Below, piece by piece: positions 35,968-46,689 of a DNA stretch of 64,000 bases (the stretch's first letter is position 1; every line of letters starts with the position of its first letter). The notes below the pieces were generated by a model. It was not told the DNA's origin. It worked only from the letters and a program-made list of their open reading frames with translations, and did no database searches. The DNA is taken from positions 4,960,001-5,024,000 of the forward strand of contig NZ_CP061379.1 in assembly GCF_015624505.1 (NCBI RefSeq), in the 5' to 3' direction. A program made the translations under genes and the position numbers. The DNA comes from Bradyrhizobium commune (GTDB lineage: Bacteria > Pseudomonadota > Alphaproteobacteria > Rhizobiales > Xanthobacteraceae).

Positions 35968-37701
35968 ATGCTGAACACCGCGACCAAGTCCGAAGCACCG
36001 GGCACCGAGCAGGAACTGACGGATGGCTTTCATCTCGTCATCGACGCGCTCAAGCTGAACGGCATCAACACCATCTATAATGTGCCGGGCATCCCGATCA
36101 CGGATCTGGGCCGCATGGCGCAGGCCGAAGGCATTCGCGTGATCTCGTTCCGCCACGAGCAGAATGCCGGCTACGCCGCCGGCATCGCCGGCTATCTCAC
36201 CAAGAAGCCCGGCGTCTGCCTCACCGTCTCCGCACCCGGCTTCCTCAACGGTCTCACCGCGCTCGCGCACGCCACCACCAACTGCTACCCGATGATCCTG
36301 GTCTCGGGCTCCTCCGAGCGCGAGATCGTCGACCTCCAGCAGGGCGACTACGAGGAGATGGACCAGCTCGCGATCGCCAAGCCGCTGTGCAAGGCGGCCT
36401 ATCGCGTGCTGCACGCCCAGGACATCGGCATCGGCTTTGCCCGCGCCATCCGCGCCGCGGTCTCGGGCCGTCCGGGCGGCGTCTATCTCGACCTGCCGGC
36501 AAAGCTGTTCGGCCAGGTGATGAATGCTGACGCCGGCCAGAAGTCGCTGGTCAAGGTGATCGACGCGGCGCCCGCCCAGCTCCCCTCGCCCGCTTCGGTG
36601 AAGCGCGCACTTGACGTTCTCAAGAGCGCAAAGCGTCCGCTCATCATTCTCGGCAAGGGCGCGGCCTACGCGCAGGCCGATGAGGAGATCAAGACTTTCG
36701 TCGAGAAGAGCGGCGTGCCGTTCCTCCCCATGAGCATGGCCAAGGGCCTCCTCCCCGACACCCATCCGCAATGCGCCGGCGCAGCGCGCTCGACGGTGCT
36801 GAAGGATTCCGACGTCGTGATGCTGATCGGCGCGCGGCTGAACTGGCTGCTCTCGCACGGCAAGGGCAAGAGCTGGGGCGAGACGCCGAAGAAGTTCATC
36901 CAGGTCGATATCGAGCCGAGGGAAATGGACTCCAACATCGAGATCGTCGCGCCCGTGGTCGGCGACATCGGCTCGGTCGTCTCCGCCTTCAATCAGGCGC
37001 TCGCGTCGGGCTGGACTGCGCCGCCGGCCGACTGGACCAAGTCCATCGTGTCCAAGCGCGACGAGAACGTCGCCAAGATGGCGCCGAAGCTCATGAACAA
37101 CAAATCGCCGATGGACTATCACGGCGCGCTCGGCGTGCTGAAGACCATCATCAAGGATCACCCCGAGGCGATCCTCGTCAACGAGGGCGCCAACACGCTC
37201 GACCTCGCCCGCGGCGTCATCGACATGTACCGCCCGCGCAAGCGTCTCGACGTCGGCACCTGGGGCGTGATGGGCATCGGCATGGGCCAGGCGATCGCGG
37301 CCGCGCTCGAGACCGGACACCCCGTGCTCGCGGTGGAAGGCGACTCGGCGTTCGGCTTCTCCGGCATGGAGGTCGAGACCATCTGCCGCTACAACCTTCC
37401 GATCTGCGTCGTCATCTTCAACAATGACGGCATCTATCGCGGCACCGACGTCAACAACGTCAACGCGGATCCCGCGACGACGGTGTTCGTCAAGGGCGCG
37501 CGCTACGACAAGATGATGGAAGCCTTCGGCGGCGTCGGCGTGAATGCGACCTCGCCGGATGAGCTGAAGCGTGCCGTCAACGAGGCGATGGCCTCGGGCA
37601 AGCCGACGCTGATCAACGCGGTGATCGATCCGGCCGCGGGCTCGGAGAGCGGCCGCATCGGCAACCTCAATCCGCAGAGCGTTCTTCAGAAGAAAAAGTA
37701 A
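35968..37701 (+). CDS. oxc: Oxalyl-CoA decarboxylase
   Basis: A 577-residue ThDP enzyme that turns oxalyl-CoA into formyl-CoA and CO2. The PYR-domain glutamate lies in [20 protein letters not shown] (near residue 70). The ThDP/Mg motif is [29 protein letters not shown] (near 455), and the C terminus contains [12 protein letters not shown], all typical of Oxc. GGGAG precedes the ATG. It is 67 bases upstream of frc, and the pair completes the oxalate cycle. It differs clearly from the Gcl paralogue at 27083, which lacks the glutamate. Confidence 0.96.
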   Translation: MLNTATKSEAPGTEQELTDGFHLVIDALKLNGINTIYNVPGIPITDLGRMAQAEGIRVISFRHEQNAGYAAGIAGYLTKKPGVCLTVSAPGFLNGLTALAHATTNCYPMILVSGSSEREIVDLQQGDYEEMDQLAIAKPLCKAAYRVLHAQDIGIGFARAIRAAVSGRPGGVYLDLPAKLFGQVMNADAGQKSLVKVIDAAPAQLPSPASVKRALDVLKSAKRPLIILGKGAAYAQADEEIKTFVEKSGVPFLPMSMAKGLLPDTHPQCAGAARSTVLKDSDVVMLIGARLNWLLSHGKGKSWGETPKKFIQVDIEPREMDSNIEIVAPVVGDIGSVVSAFNQALASGWTAPPADWTKSIVSKRDENVAKMAPKLMNNKSPMDYHGALGVLKTIIKDHPEAILVNEGANTLDLARGVIDMYRPRKRLDVGTWGVMGIGMGQAIAAALETGHPVLAVEGDSAFGFSGMEVETICRYNLPICVVIFNNDGIYRGTDVNNVNADPATTVFVKGARYDKMMEAFGGVGVNATSPDELKRAVNEAMASGKPTLINAVIDPAAGSESGRIGNLNPQSVLQKKK

Positions 37702-37768
37702 GTCCTCCCCCTCAACCCATTATTCCCTGCCGGGTGCAGGGGCAGACACAGAGTACGGAGCAAATACG

Positions 37769-39046
37769 ATGACCAAGGCGCTCACGGGCGTTCGCATTCT
37801 CGACTTCACCCACGTCCAGTCCGGGCCGACCTGCACGCAGCTTCTGGCCTGGTTCGGCGCCGACGTGATCAAGGTGGAACGCCCGGGCGTGGGTGACATC
37901 ACCCGCGGCCAGCTTCAGGACATCCCGAACGTGGACAGCCTGTATTTCACCATGCTGAACCACAACAAGCGCTCGATCACGCTCGACACCAAAAACCCCA
38001 AGGGCAAGGAAGTCCTCACCGAGCTGATCAAGAAGTGCGACGTGCTGGTCGAAAACTTCGGCCCCGGCGTGCTCGATCGCATGGGCTTCCCCTGGGAGAA
38101 GATCCAGTCGATCAACCCGAAGATGATCGTCGCCTCGATCAAGGGCTTCGGCCCCGGCCCCTACGAAGACTGCAAGGTCTATGAGAACGTCGCGCAGTGC
38201 ACGGGAGGCGCCGCCTCCACCACCGGCTTCCGCGACGGCCTGCCGCTCGTCACCGGCGCGCAGATCGGCGACTCTGGCACCGGCCTTCACCTCGCGCTCG
38301 GCATCGTCACCGCGCTCTATCAGCGCACCCATTCGGGCAAGGGCCAGCGCGTCACCGCCGCGATGCAGGACGGCGTGCTCAATCTCGCGCGCGTAAAACT
38401 GCGCGACCAGCAGCGCCTCGCGCACGGCCCCCTCAAGGAATACAGCCAGTTCGGCGAAGGCATTCCGTTCGGCGATGCCGTACCGCGCGCCGGCAACGAT
38501 TCCGGCGGCGGCCAGCCCGGCCGCATCCTGAAGTGCAAAGGCTGGGAGACCGACCCGAACGCCTACATCTACTTCATCACCCAGGCCCCGGTCTGGGAGA
38601 AGATCTGCGACGTGATCGGCGAGCCCACCTGGAAGACCGACCCGAACTACGCCAAGCCTGCGGCCCGTCTGCCGCGCCTCAATGAAATCTTCGGCCGCAT
38701 CGAACAGTGGACGATGACGAAGACAAAATTCGAGGCGATGGAAATCCTCAACAAGGACGACATCCCGTGCGGCCCGATCCTGTCGATGAAGGAGATCGCC
38801 GAGGACCAGTCGCTGCGCGCGACCGGCACCGTGGTCGAGGTCGATCATCCGACCCGAGGCAAGTACATCTCGGTCGGCAACCCGATCAAGCTGTCGGACT
38901 CAGCGAGCGACGTCACCCGCTCGCCGCTGCTCGGCGAGCACACCGACGAGATCCTGCGCGCGGTGCTCGGCTTCAGCGACCACCAGGTCGCCGAGATCCA
39001 CAAGTCCGGCGCGCTCGATCCGCCGCAGAAGCAGGCCGCCGAGTAA
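37769..39046 (+). CDS. frc: Formyl-CoA:oxalate CoA-transferase
   Basis: A 425-residue class III CoA-transferase moving CoA from formyl-CoA to oxalate. The catalytic aspartate is D168 in [16 protein letters not shown], and the glycine-rich loop [18 protein letters not shown] near residue 250 is diagnostic of Frc. The start [26 protein letters not shown] and total length agree with the enterobacterial and Oxalobacter enzymes. It follows oxc and is closed by a strong terminator, so oxc-frc is one transcript, perhaps begun at the gntR promoter. Confidence 0.97.
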   Translation: MTKALTGVRILDFTHVQSGPTCTQLLAWFGADVIKVERPGVGDITRGQLQDIPNVDSLYFTMLNHNKRSITLDTKNPKGKEVLTELIKKCDVLVENFGPGVLDRMGFPWEKIQSINPKMIVASIKGFGPGPYEDCKVYENVAQCTGGAASTTGFRDGLPLVTGAQIGDSGTGLHLALGIVTALYQRTHSGKGQRVTAAMQDGVLNLARVKLRDQQRLAHGPLKEYSQFGEGIPFGDAVPRAGNDSGGGQPGRILKCKGWETDPNAYIYFITQAPVWEKICDVIGEPTWKTDPNYAKPAARLPRLNEIFGRIEQWTMTKTKFEAMEILNKDDIPCGPILSMKEIAEDQSLRATGTVVEVDHPTRGKYISVGNPIKLSDSASDVTRSPLLGEHTDEILRAVLGFSDHQVAEIHKSGALDPPQKQAAE

Positions 39047-39073
39047 GCGGCGTCGCCTTAACGTGAAGCATGA

Positions 39074-39101
39074 GGGCCGCCTGTCGAGGCGGCCCTTTTT
39101 T
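39074..39101 (+). terminator. Rho-independent terminator after frc
   Basis: GGGCCGCC and GGCGGCCC form a perfect eight-base stem with a six-base loop, followed directly by TTTTTT at 39096-39101. It ends the gntR-oxc-frc unit. Confidence 0.9.
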
Positions 39102-39104
39102 CAT

Positions 39105-39421
39105 CAACGCGGCGCAAACCCAGGCCGCTGACTCAAAAGTTGCAAAACAACCCCATGCACAGTAGCCAATCCGTTGGCCCCGAAGTGATTTCGTATTTTG
39201 CGAAGCTCGTTTGACTCGTCGGGCAAAACAGGGGTATGATGCCATCGTCCGAAAAGTGAATGTCCGGCTCGGTGAAGAGCATTTCGCGACACGCAACCCT
39301 TTGTTGGCTTCCGCGCGACGCGCCTTTGCACTGCCCCTAATTTCACCTTGAGCGGGAACCAGCCCCGGCATAGCCTCGGGGCGTTTTCAGAGAATTCATT
39401 TTCATCGAAGGGAATTTGGCC
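39105..39421. other. Gene-free leader region before the MFS gene
   Basis: No plausible gene is seen here. The stretch from about 39205 (TTTGACTCGTCGGGCAAAAC) resembles a short sequence recalled as recurring between genes in Bradyrhizobium genomes. GCCCCG/CGGGGC at 39362-39382, followed by GTTTT, is a weak terminator-like or attenuator hairpin 40 bases before the MFS start. Confidence 0.4.
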
Positions 39422-40702
39422 ATGGTTGCGGAGTTCATGGCGCGGCAAGCTGCCGCTCGCAACATCCACTACGGCTGGGTGATGGCGGCGCTGGGATTTC
39501 TCTACTCCCTGTTTGCAAGCTCGGCACTCGGCGTGCCCGCCGTCCTGATGCGGCAGATTGCGTCCGACGTTCACGTCAGCATGGGCGAGCTGTCGGCGTC
39601 GCAAGGACTTCGCTTCGCGCTGTTCGGGCTGGTGGCACCGTTCGCCGGTGGCCTGATGCTGCGCTACGGCCCGAGGATGATGCTGGCGGTCGCCGGCACG
39701 CTGGCGCTGGCCGGCTTGCTGCTGACGATCGTCATGACCGGCCGGTTCGAGATGTGGCTCGGCCTCGGGCTCATTCTCGGCATCGCGCCGGGGTTGACGG
39801 CGCTGCAGCTCGCAGCGGTCATTTCGGTGCGCTGGTTCACGACCCATCGCGGCTTGGTGGTCGGGCTCCTCAACGGCTCGATCGCGACCGGCACCTTGAT
39901 CTTCATGCCGCTCGGCGCATGGATCGCCGAGCATTGGGGCTGGCGCGTCGCGCTGATCCCCTCCGGCCTCGGACTTCTCCTGTCGCTCGCCCTGTTTCTG
40001 TTGTTCGGGAAGGATCGCCCGCAGGAATTGGGGCTGGCGCCGCTCGGAGAGACGGCGATGCCGCCGATCCCCGCCATGCCGACGCAGAATTTTGCGGCGA
40101 TCAGCTTCCAGGGCCTGCGCCTGGCCTCAACCCGCCTGGTGTTCTGGGTGCTGGCGCTGACCTTCCTGATCTGCGGCGTCTCCAGCTACGGGCTGACATC
40201 GACCCACTTCGTGCCGTTCTGCGGCGATCTCGGCTTGCCGGCGGTGACGTCGGCAGGCCTGCTCGCCATGATCGGTGTGTTCGACCTGATCGGCACGATC
40301 GGTTCTGGATGGCTGTCCGACCGCTACGACAACCGATGGCTGCTCGCGATCTATTACGGCTTTCGCGGGCTCGCGCTGATCTGGCTCGTCGGATCCAACG
40401 CGACGCTGGGCGCGATGAGCGCGTTTGCGATGCTCTATGGGCTCGACTTCATCGCGACCGTTCCGCCGACGGTGAGACTGACGGTCGGTGCGTTCGGGCG
40501 GGAGATGGGACCGGTGATCTTCGGCTGGATCTTCGCCGCCCATCAGCTCGGCGTCGGCCTGATGGCCTTTGCCGCGGGCGTCAGCCGGGATGCGCTCGGG
40601 ACTTACGTGCCGGCGTTCCTTCTGGCCGGAATCCTCTGCCTGCTGGCGGCCGCGGCCTTTGCCCTGGTGAGGCGACCGGCGCCGGCGGCGGTTGCTGCGT
40701 AG
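39422..40702 (+). CDS. MFS transporter (monocarboxylate/OFA-like), intact parent of two nearby remnants
   Basis: A 426-residue major facilitator with about twelve hydrophobic segments. The first half includes NIHYGWVMAALGFLYSLF and VISVRWFTTHRGLVVGLLNGS; the second has IGSGWLSDRYDNRWLLAIYYGFRG. Related proteins carry mono- and dicarboxylates. AAGGGA lies eight bases before the ATG at 39422; a TTG six bases earlier is less likely. Its 3' end (about 40441-40702) is the source of two truncated copies at 46690 and 48446 that bracket the downstream island, so this gene seems to be where the insertion or duplication took place. Confidence 0.88.
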   Translation: MVAEFMARQAAARNIHYGWVMAALGFLYSLFASSALGVPAVLMRQIASDVHVSMGELSASQGLRFALFGLVAPFAGGLMLRYGPRMMLAVAGTLALAGLLLTIVMTGRFEMWLGLGLILGIAPGLTALQLAAVISVRWFTTHRGLVVGLLNGSIATGTLIFMPLGAWIAEHWGWRVALIPSGLGLLLSLALFLLFGKDRPQELGLAPLGETAMPPIPAMPTQNFAAISFQGLRLASTRLVFWVLALTFLICGVSSYGLTSTHFVPFCGDLGLPAVTSAGLLAMIGVFDLIGTIGSGWLSDRYDNRWLLAIYYGFRGLALIWLVGSNATLGAMSAFAMLYGLDFIATVPPTVRLTVGAFGREMGPVIFGWIFAAHQLGVGLMAFAAGVSRDALGTYVPAFLLAGILCLLAAAAFALVRRPAPAAVAA

Positions 40703-41302
40703 CGGGCGCCAAACATTGCAGCACCATTAGAGCCCATTTCGATGGAACCGGAACGGGTTCCAGATATTTGACTCGTTTTCTTTACGCAACCGAACATTGA
40801 CGCAACAATGCGCGACGTCACCTTCGGGACCCATCGCGACATTTGCCGTAGTTTGCGTACGGACCGTCGGTATCGGAGCGAAGCAGACATCACCGACGAT
40901 TTATCAGTACGCGCCCCCGTACCTCTACCACCTTCCGACACTTTCAAATCTGCGTCGGATCACACTTTGTCGGACCCGATTCAAATTCTACGAGTCTGAT
41001 GTCCTGAACGCTCTGCCGGTGATAGTAGCTTGGCAACGGCAGCCCAATGGCAACACGCTAACATGCTGAGAACTAGTCGTTGCCCGCGCCCGCATCGCTC
41101 GAGGCCTCGGTTCCGCGAGCGAGTTTCTGGCGGGCACGATCCGTGCTTTGCGTCGCCAAAACGTTGCAAATTGCTAATGTCTCAACCACACTAGTGTTCA
41201 GCTGTGAGCATCGGTCAGTCTGGCATCAATGTCATCATCCAGATGACCGTTAATCTTGAGTGTATCTGTGGTTTGATCCTTTCGAAGATCGTGAGGAAAT
41301 TC
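40703..41302. other. Gene-free 600-base left margin of the island
   Basis: No convincing gene was found. Composition falls from GC-rich to mixed after about 40780. The first 100 bases (around TTTGACTCGTTTTCTTTACG) resemble common Bradyrhizobium intergenic sequence; the rest looks like decayed or unique DNA. The promoter of the hydrolase/caspase pair should lie within the last 200 bases, but no clear box was identified. Confidence 0.5.
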
Positions 41303-42145
41303 ATGGTGCGAGTGATTGGTGTGCACGGAGTCGGTCATCAATTTTCGGGTGAAAACACGATACGATCGGCTTGGCTGCCGGCGCTAAAGGACGGGTTGTG
41401 TCGCGTCGATCGATCCATGGCTTCGGATGACGACTTCGCATGCGCTTTCTATGGGGATTTGTTTCGACCACTAGGAAAGGCTACGATGGTGCCACCGCTG
41501 GATGCATCGGACATCACAGACGAGAGGGAGAAGGAGTTACTTGAGCGCTGGTGGCTAGAAGCCGCGCGGATCGATCCGATGGTCATTGGCGTCGGTGCGC
41601 AAACAAAAGTACGAACGCCGACCTCTGTTCAGCGAGCTCTCAATGCTTTGAGCCAGTCGAAATTCTTCGCCGGGATTGGCGAAAGGGCTCTAATCTTTGA
41701 TCTCAAACAAGTAAGGCGGTACTTGATCGATCAAGAAGTGCGCCGCACCGCGCAAGAGCGAATAGAGCGAAAGATAGACTCTGATACTTCGGTAATTGTC
41801 GCGCATTCTCTCGGATCAGTTGTTGCATATGAATCGCTTTGCAATCATCCCGAGTGGCCTGTGCACACCTTCGTGACAATCGGCTCCCCCCTCGGAATCA
41901 GCAACATCATCTTCGAAGAACTTCGGCCTGCCCCGCAACAGGACACTGGAATTTGGCCTCCAGGGGTGCGGCGATGGTTCAATATCGCGGACAAATATGA
42001 TGTTGTTGCCCTCGTGAAGGCGCTCTCGAGCCGCTTTGGCGACGACGTGACGGATGCGTCAATAGACAATGGCGCCAATGCGCACGACGCCACCCGCTAT
42101 CTCACGACTAAAGAGTTAGGTCATGCCGTCGCGTCAGGACTCTGA
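41303..42145 (+). CDS. Alpha/beta hydrolase partner of the caspase-STAND protein
   Basis: A 280-residue cytoplasmic alpha/beta hydrolase. The N-terminal VIGVHGVGHQFSGENT supplies the oxyanion loop. The nucleophile is S169 in IVAHSLGSVVAYESL; the acid is probably in NIADKYDVVALV and the histidine in NGANAHDATRYL. Lipase, esterase or peptidase activity is possible. The ATG at 41303 has GAGGAA six bases upstream; earlier in-frame sequence lacks such a site. Its last 23 bases overlap the next gene, so the two are translationally coupled. Base composition is well below that of the surrounding genes, pointing to transfer. A serine-hydrolase effector or regulator in a conflict system is the likely role, inferred from the partner. 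Confidence 0.85.
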   Translation: MVRVIGVHGVGHQFSGENTIRSAWLPALKDGLCRVDRSMASDDDFACAFYGDLFRPLGKATMVPPLDASDITDEREKELLERWWLEAARIDPMVIGVGAQTKVRTPTSVQRALNALSQSKFFAGIGERALIFDLKQVRRYLIDQEVRRTAQERIERKIDSDTSVIVAHSLGSVVAYESLCNHPEWPVHTFVTIGSPLGISNIIFEELRPAPQQDTGIWPPGVRRWFNIADKYDVVALVKALSSRFGDDVTDASIDNGANAHDATRYLTTKELGHAVASGL

Positions 42146-45100
42146 AACGACCCGTCGGCTCTTGATCGCCGCTGGAACGGCGCAATTCAGGGAATTGGCC
42201 GATCTCAATCTCCCGCTCGTGCCCCAAGAGCTGGATCGTATTTCGCACAGTCTGGCTTCTCTGGGGTACGATCGACAGCAAAGAGCCTCGAGTCTTGATC
42301 CCAGCAAGACTCAGATCCAGAAGGCCCTCGAAGATTTGCGAAATGACAGCCGTGCCGACGATCTTATCGTCGTCTATTATACCGGCCACGGTGTCCGCGA
42401 CAACGAGCGGTTCTATTTATTGGTGCACGATTCGATTGATTCCGACTACGACACGACCGCCCTTCCAGCCGAGGACCTTGCTCGACTCCTGACGAAAAAC
42501 TCCAAGGCGTCCCAAATTATGGTGATGCTCGACACATGCTACGCAGGTGCTGGAGCGGCAGAATTTTCGCAAATCGTCCACGATTTGGCCGGAAAGACTG
42601 GTGGAGGGCCTTCCGTTTTCGTTATGGCTGCCGCGAGACCGAAGCAGGAAGCGCAACAAGGAGCCTTCTCCGCCGCGCTCGCATTAGCATTGGCTAATCG
42701 AGACGAACAACTTGGTGGCGCGACGCAAGCTTACCTAGCTATCGACGAAGTCATGGAAGCGGTCGATGGCTATTTATCCAAACATTACCCCACGCAAATT
42801 GCTTCGTGGTCGAGCGCTAACGTTCGTGGACGCTGCAGAATTTTTCCCAACCCACACTTTAATTCACAAATACGCTCGGGTCTGGATCTGGATACACAAA
42901 GGTCCTTTTTGAATCACTGGCTTCCGAAAGCCCGTGGCGCAAGCCTTGACGTGAGTGGGTGGTATTTCACGGGCCGTCGAGTGGCTCTCCGTGACCTCGT
43001 CACTTGGTTGTCGGGAGATACCTCCTTGGGCTATCCACACGTCGTCACCGGGGGCGCAGGCAGCGGAAAATCAGCATTACTTGCCCGTCTCGTGACGCTT
43101 GCTGATCGATCCTACCGACAAGAAGTATTGGCAGCAGCAAGTCGAACGGGTCTTGACCCGAGAACCGTCCCGCCGGAAGGCATCATCGATGTCGCGGTTC
43201 ATGCTCGACACAAACTTTTGTCGGATGTGACCAAAGAAATTGCTGCTCGATTATCCCTAGATGCGGCAGACCCTTCGAGCCTGATATCTGCAATCTCTCA
43301 ATTGGGTAGGAAGGTCGTGATCGTGTTGGATGCGCTCGACGAGGCCGTTGAGCCTGACCAAATCAGTATTCAGCTGCTTCGACCTCTCGCCGAACATTGG
43401 CACGTGTTCTTGCTGATAGGTAGTCGTCCCGATTCAACCGCGGATGAAAGATTTCGAACGATTGCCAAAAGGGTTATCGAGATCGATCTTGATGACGAAA
43501 GATACATCGAACCGAACGATGTGCGACAATATGTTCTGTCTCGCCTGCTCGCCACGGAAGAGCCGGGACGTTTAACACCTTACAATAACTTGGAGGAGCG
43601 TGCGGAAGAAGTTGCTTCGGCGATTGCAGAGTGCGCAAAGAACGTTTTCCTCGTTGCACACACGGCGGTGCAAGCCTTGTTGGCTACTGAATCTGCGGTG
43701 GATACAACGGAAGTTGGTTGGATCGACAGATTACCGACTGGCGTCGATGAAGCCTTTGATCAGTTTCTTTCCGGTCTTTTTGTTCGCAGCCGAGGCAGTG
43801 TCACGTCTTCGACGGCTCGCGCCGTTCTGCTTCCGCTGGCGTTCGCGGAAGGAGAAGGTCTTCCCTGGGCGGACATCTGGTCTCCAGTTGCCACCTCGCT
43901 CTCTGGTCTAGGTATCACCGACATCGACATCTCAAACGTACGAAGATTTGTTGCCGCATTTATCGTCGAGGCGTCCGAGCACGATCGTTCAGTCTACCGA
44001 CTGTATCATGAAAGTATCGCAAAATATCTCCGCGGCAGTTTAGAGGATGATAGGGCCGCTCAGGAGCGCATTGTGGCTTGTCTTCTCGATAGGAGAGCAT
44101 CGCGTATCACTCGCGGGCGTGTATCCGATTGGTCTGACGCCCATCCGTATTTGTTGAATCACCTAGCGGCACATGCGCTCAAAGCGGGAATTCTGGCAGA
44201 GCTGGTGGCCGATATTGAGTTTCTTATATGTGCTGATGCCGAACGTCTCTATCAGGCTTTGTCAAACTCGACCGATTCTAGATCAGCTGCAGTCTACACC
44301 TGCTATTCAATCGCTTTTGAGCGGATCCGCGACCAGTTGCCAGATGTTCGGTTAGCTCGTTTGCAGATGATCGCACGGCAGCAAGGTTACGAGACTTTAG
44401 CGGATCATTGGAACGTACCTGATCGACTTCCTTGGTTCGTCCAATGGGCAAATTGGCAAGCGATATCGACTCACCGATCGTTCTCCACGATCGCGCAAGT
44501 TGAATATCTAAAAGTGGTCTTGATCGACGATCGGCCTTCGATTCTTGCCGCGCTGAACGATGAATCCATTCAAGTTTGGGATATCACCACGGGCACGATT
44601 CTCCGCGAGCTACCGTCAGCTAGGTTCGGCTTTCTAACAAATTGTAATGGTCGGCCCACCGCGATCGTTGTAGATCGAAATCGCCTGAAATTGATGGACA
44701 TCATGTTGGGAACGTATTGGGATGAGTTTCTAGCGATCGAGAACGAGCAAATCGATGAGGAAATAACCTCGATCGCGCTTGGGCAAGTTCATGACCAGCC
44801 GGTCGCGATAACAGGGTCATTCGGCGGCGGCGTTCGGATTTGGGAGGTTAAAACCGGCTGGCAACACATCGCACCGGCAACGCGCTGGAAAGAAAGAGTT
44901 ACCTCGATTGCCCTAGTGACTGACAGAGACAAGCCGATTGTGCTCATCGGGTCAGCCCGCGGAAGAGTTGATCTCCTCGAATTGGATTCTGGGGCGCACC
45001 GAACTCTAGTCGAGAGTGGCTCGGGTGTAATCTCGATAGTCGTTGGTGAAGTGGACAAGCAATCCCTTGCCGTGTCCGGAGGGCAAGACGGTGTAATTCA

Positions 45101-46316
45101 TGTTTGGAATCTTGCTGCCAGTCTAATGGACAAGCGGTTGCTACAGGGTCACGTCGGCGAGATCCGTTCTCTTCTGATAGGCGTGCTGGAAGGTTTACCA
45201 ACCATCTTCTCAGGTGGCTCGGATGGCACGATCAGGCTATGGGATCCAAATTCTGGTGTTCAACGTGGTGAACCCTTGGTCGGGCACGAGGGTGACGTTG
45301 CGGCGCTCGCGCTCTTGGAGATCAATAATCGACCAGTTCTCGTGTCGGGCGGCAGAGACCTAAAGCTTCGTGTTTGGGATTTGAATGCACGCCATCTCTC
45401 CGATCGCCAGACTACAATCGGTGTCTCGGCTCTAACCTGTGGTACTATAGATGGCAAAGACCTTGTCGTCGCAGGCTGCACCGATGGAATCATCAGATTC
45501 TTTGACTTAGCTTCGGGAAAGATGCTCGGCAGAACTCTTCAGGGGCTCTCGAGCGCCGTGACATCCGTGGTTTTAGCGAGAATCGACGATCGGGCCGTGA
45601 TCTTGTCCGCGAGCGCCGATCGAAAGATCCGTATTTGGGATTATGTGACAGGTGCTCAACACTTCGTTGGCAATCCGATTGAAGGACCAAGGAGGAGAGC
45701 TTGGTTCGCAATCGGGGCATTGACAGACAAAGCAGTTGTTATTTCACGGAGTGATGCACAGCATGTCCAAGATTGGCGCCTTGCGCTGGATGCGACGGCC
45801 CTTGTCGAGGATGATCCATTGCGTGGCTGCGTATTGGGAATAAGCCCATCTGCATTTGGAACCATAAATGATATGCCGATCGCGGTTCTGGTCGAGAATG
45901 GAACGACTAAGGCGGTGATAGTAATTTTGCTTGAGTCCGGCGCCCAGCTTAGGAGACTTTATTGCGAAGATTGGATCTCTTCAGTTGCGCTCGGTTATCT
46001 TGGTGAAAGTCTCATTTTGGTATTTGGAAGCGGTGGGAAAGTACATCTGTGGGACCTTTCTTCAGACAAGAAGTTGGTGGAGCCTCAATCCGGCTTGGGA
46101 GCGTCGTCCGTTGCGTTCGCAATATTGAATGAGCGACCGGTCGTCGTCTCCAGCGGTGGCGAGACGTTGCACATGTGGGATTTGGAGACCGGAGAAGTTC
46201 TTAGATCTGAGGTGGGGAGCACGATAACCGGAATTTCAGTTTCGAACGACGCAATTATTGTCGGGACACGCAACGGAATTCTATCGCTCCGTTGCTTGAA
46301 CACGCGAATGAACTGA
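42123..46316 (+). CDS. Caspase-like peptidase - NACHT/STAND ATPase - WD40 double-propeller protein
   Basis: A 1397-residue multidomain protein. Residues 10-240 form a caspase (peptidase C14) domain with the dyad H89 (VVYYTGHGVRD) and C139 (MLDTCYAGAG). A NACHT-type ATPase follows: Walker A at 310-317 (GGAGSGKS, K316) and Walker B at 399-408 (VIVLDALDEA). A helical region runs to about 780. The rest is about 14 WD40-like blades (IQVWDITTG, VRIWEVKTG, IHVWNL, IRLWDPNSG, LRVWDLNAR, IRIWDYVTG, LHMWDLETG), enough for two seven-bladed propellers. This is the sensor-switch-effector layout of STAND proteins acting in phage defence or cell suicide. It overlaps the hydrolase gene by 23 bases and shares its low GC. 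Confidence 0.92.
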   Translation: MPSRQDSETTRRLLIAAGTAQFRELADLNLPLVPQELDRISHSLASLGYDRQQRASSLDPSKTQIQKALEDLRNDSRADDLIVVYYTGHGVRDNERFYLLVHDSIDSDYDTTALPAEDLARLLTKNSKASQIMVMLDTCYAGAGAAEFSQIVHDLAGKTGGGPSVFVMAAARPKQEAQQGAFSAALALALANRDEQLGGATQAYLAIDEVMEAVDGYLSKHYPTQIASWSSANVRGRCRIFPNPHFNSQIRSGLDLDTQRSFLNHWLPKARGASLDVSGWYFTGRRVALRDLVTWLSGDTSLGYPHVVTGGAGSGKSALLARLVTLADRSYRQEVLAAASRTGLDPRTVPPEGIIDVAVHARHKLLSDVTKEIAARLSLDAADPSSLISAISQLGRKVVIVLDALDEAVEPDQISIQLLRPLAEHWHVFLLIGSRPDSTADERFRTIAKRVIEIDLDDERYIEPNDVRQYVLSRLLATEEPGRLTPYNNLEERAEEVASAIAECAKNVFLVAHTAVQALLATESAVDTTEVGWIDRLPTGVDEAFDQFLSGLFVRSRGSVTSSTARAVLLPLAFAEGEGLPWADIWSPVATSLSGLGITDIDISNVRRFVAAFIVEASEHDRSVYRLYHESIAKYLRGSLEDDRAAQERIVACLLDRRASRITRGRVSDWSDAHPYLLNHLAAHALKAGILAELVADIEFLICADAERLYQALSNSTDSRSAAVYTCYSIAFERIRDQLPDVRLARLQMIARQQGYETLADHWNVPDRLPWFVQWANWQAISTHRSFSTIAQVEYLKVVLIDDRPSILAALNDESIQVWDITTGTILRELPSARFGFLTNCNGRPTAIVVDRNRLKLMDIMLGTYWDEFLAIENEQIDEEITSIALGQVHDQPVAITGSFGGGVRIWEVKTGWQHIAPATRWKERVTSIALVTDRDKPIVLIGSARGRVDLLELDSGAHRTLVESGSGVISIVVGEVDKQSLAVSGGQDGVIHVWNLAASLMDKRLLQGHVGEIRSLLIGVLEGLPTIFSGGSDGTIRLWDPNSGVQRGEPLVGHEGDVAALALLEINNRPVLVSGGRDLKLRVWDLNARHLSDRQTTIGVSALTCGTIDGKDLVVAGCTDGIIRFFDLASGKMLGRTLQGLSSAVTSVVLARIDDRAVILSASADRKIRIWDYVTGAQHFVGNPIEGPRRRAWFAIGALTDKAVVISRSDAQHVQDWRLALDATALVEDDPLRGCVLGISPSAFGTINDMPIAVLVENGTTKAVIVILLESGAQLRRLYCEDWISSVALGYLGESLILVFGSGGKVHLWDLSSDKKLVEPQSGLGASSVAFAILNERPVVVSSGGETLHMWDLETGEVLRSEVGSTITGISVSNDAIIVGTRNGILSLRCLNTRMN

Positions 46317-46689
46317 ATTTGCGGTGAGATGGGTCGATCGTGCTTCTTCGGGATCAACGGCTCCTCGTTGGCAAATGCATGTCAGTTGGAAGCTCTGACG
46401 CCGTTCCCCGGGCGCAAATTGGTCACTCAGCGCCCCCAATTTCCTTCGGCAGGCGCCGCGACCATTTCTCAAGTGGATCTAAGGCGCAGATGGACGCCAT
46501 CTATAAACGTTGGCTTTGGTAAGCCTAAACGCGGGGCGGATATTTCGCCCTCTTTTGTACACGTCCAGGGAAGGAAAATGAGTTAGCCAAATGCAGCAAT
46601 TCCCTGCGCTACGATTTCGTGTTGAGGATTATTCCGAGCGGAGCGCGACTTCGATGCGCCGGAGCAATTTCTTGCACGGGCCAGGTCAG
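46317..46689. other. Gene-free stretch after the caspase gene
   Basis: About 370 bases with no supportable gene. Short reading frames here lack ribosome sites and biased codons. No T-run terminator is evident directly after the caspase stop. GC rises again toward the MFS remnant that follows. Confidence 0.5.

Noticed and set aside
40703..41302. Integrase or transposase at the left margin of the island
   Set aside because: No frame in this stretch has recombinase motifs or a good ribosome site; the island boundary rests on the MFS repeats and base composition.
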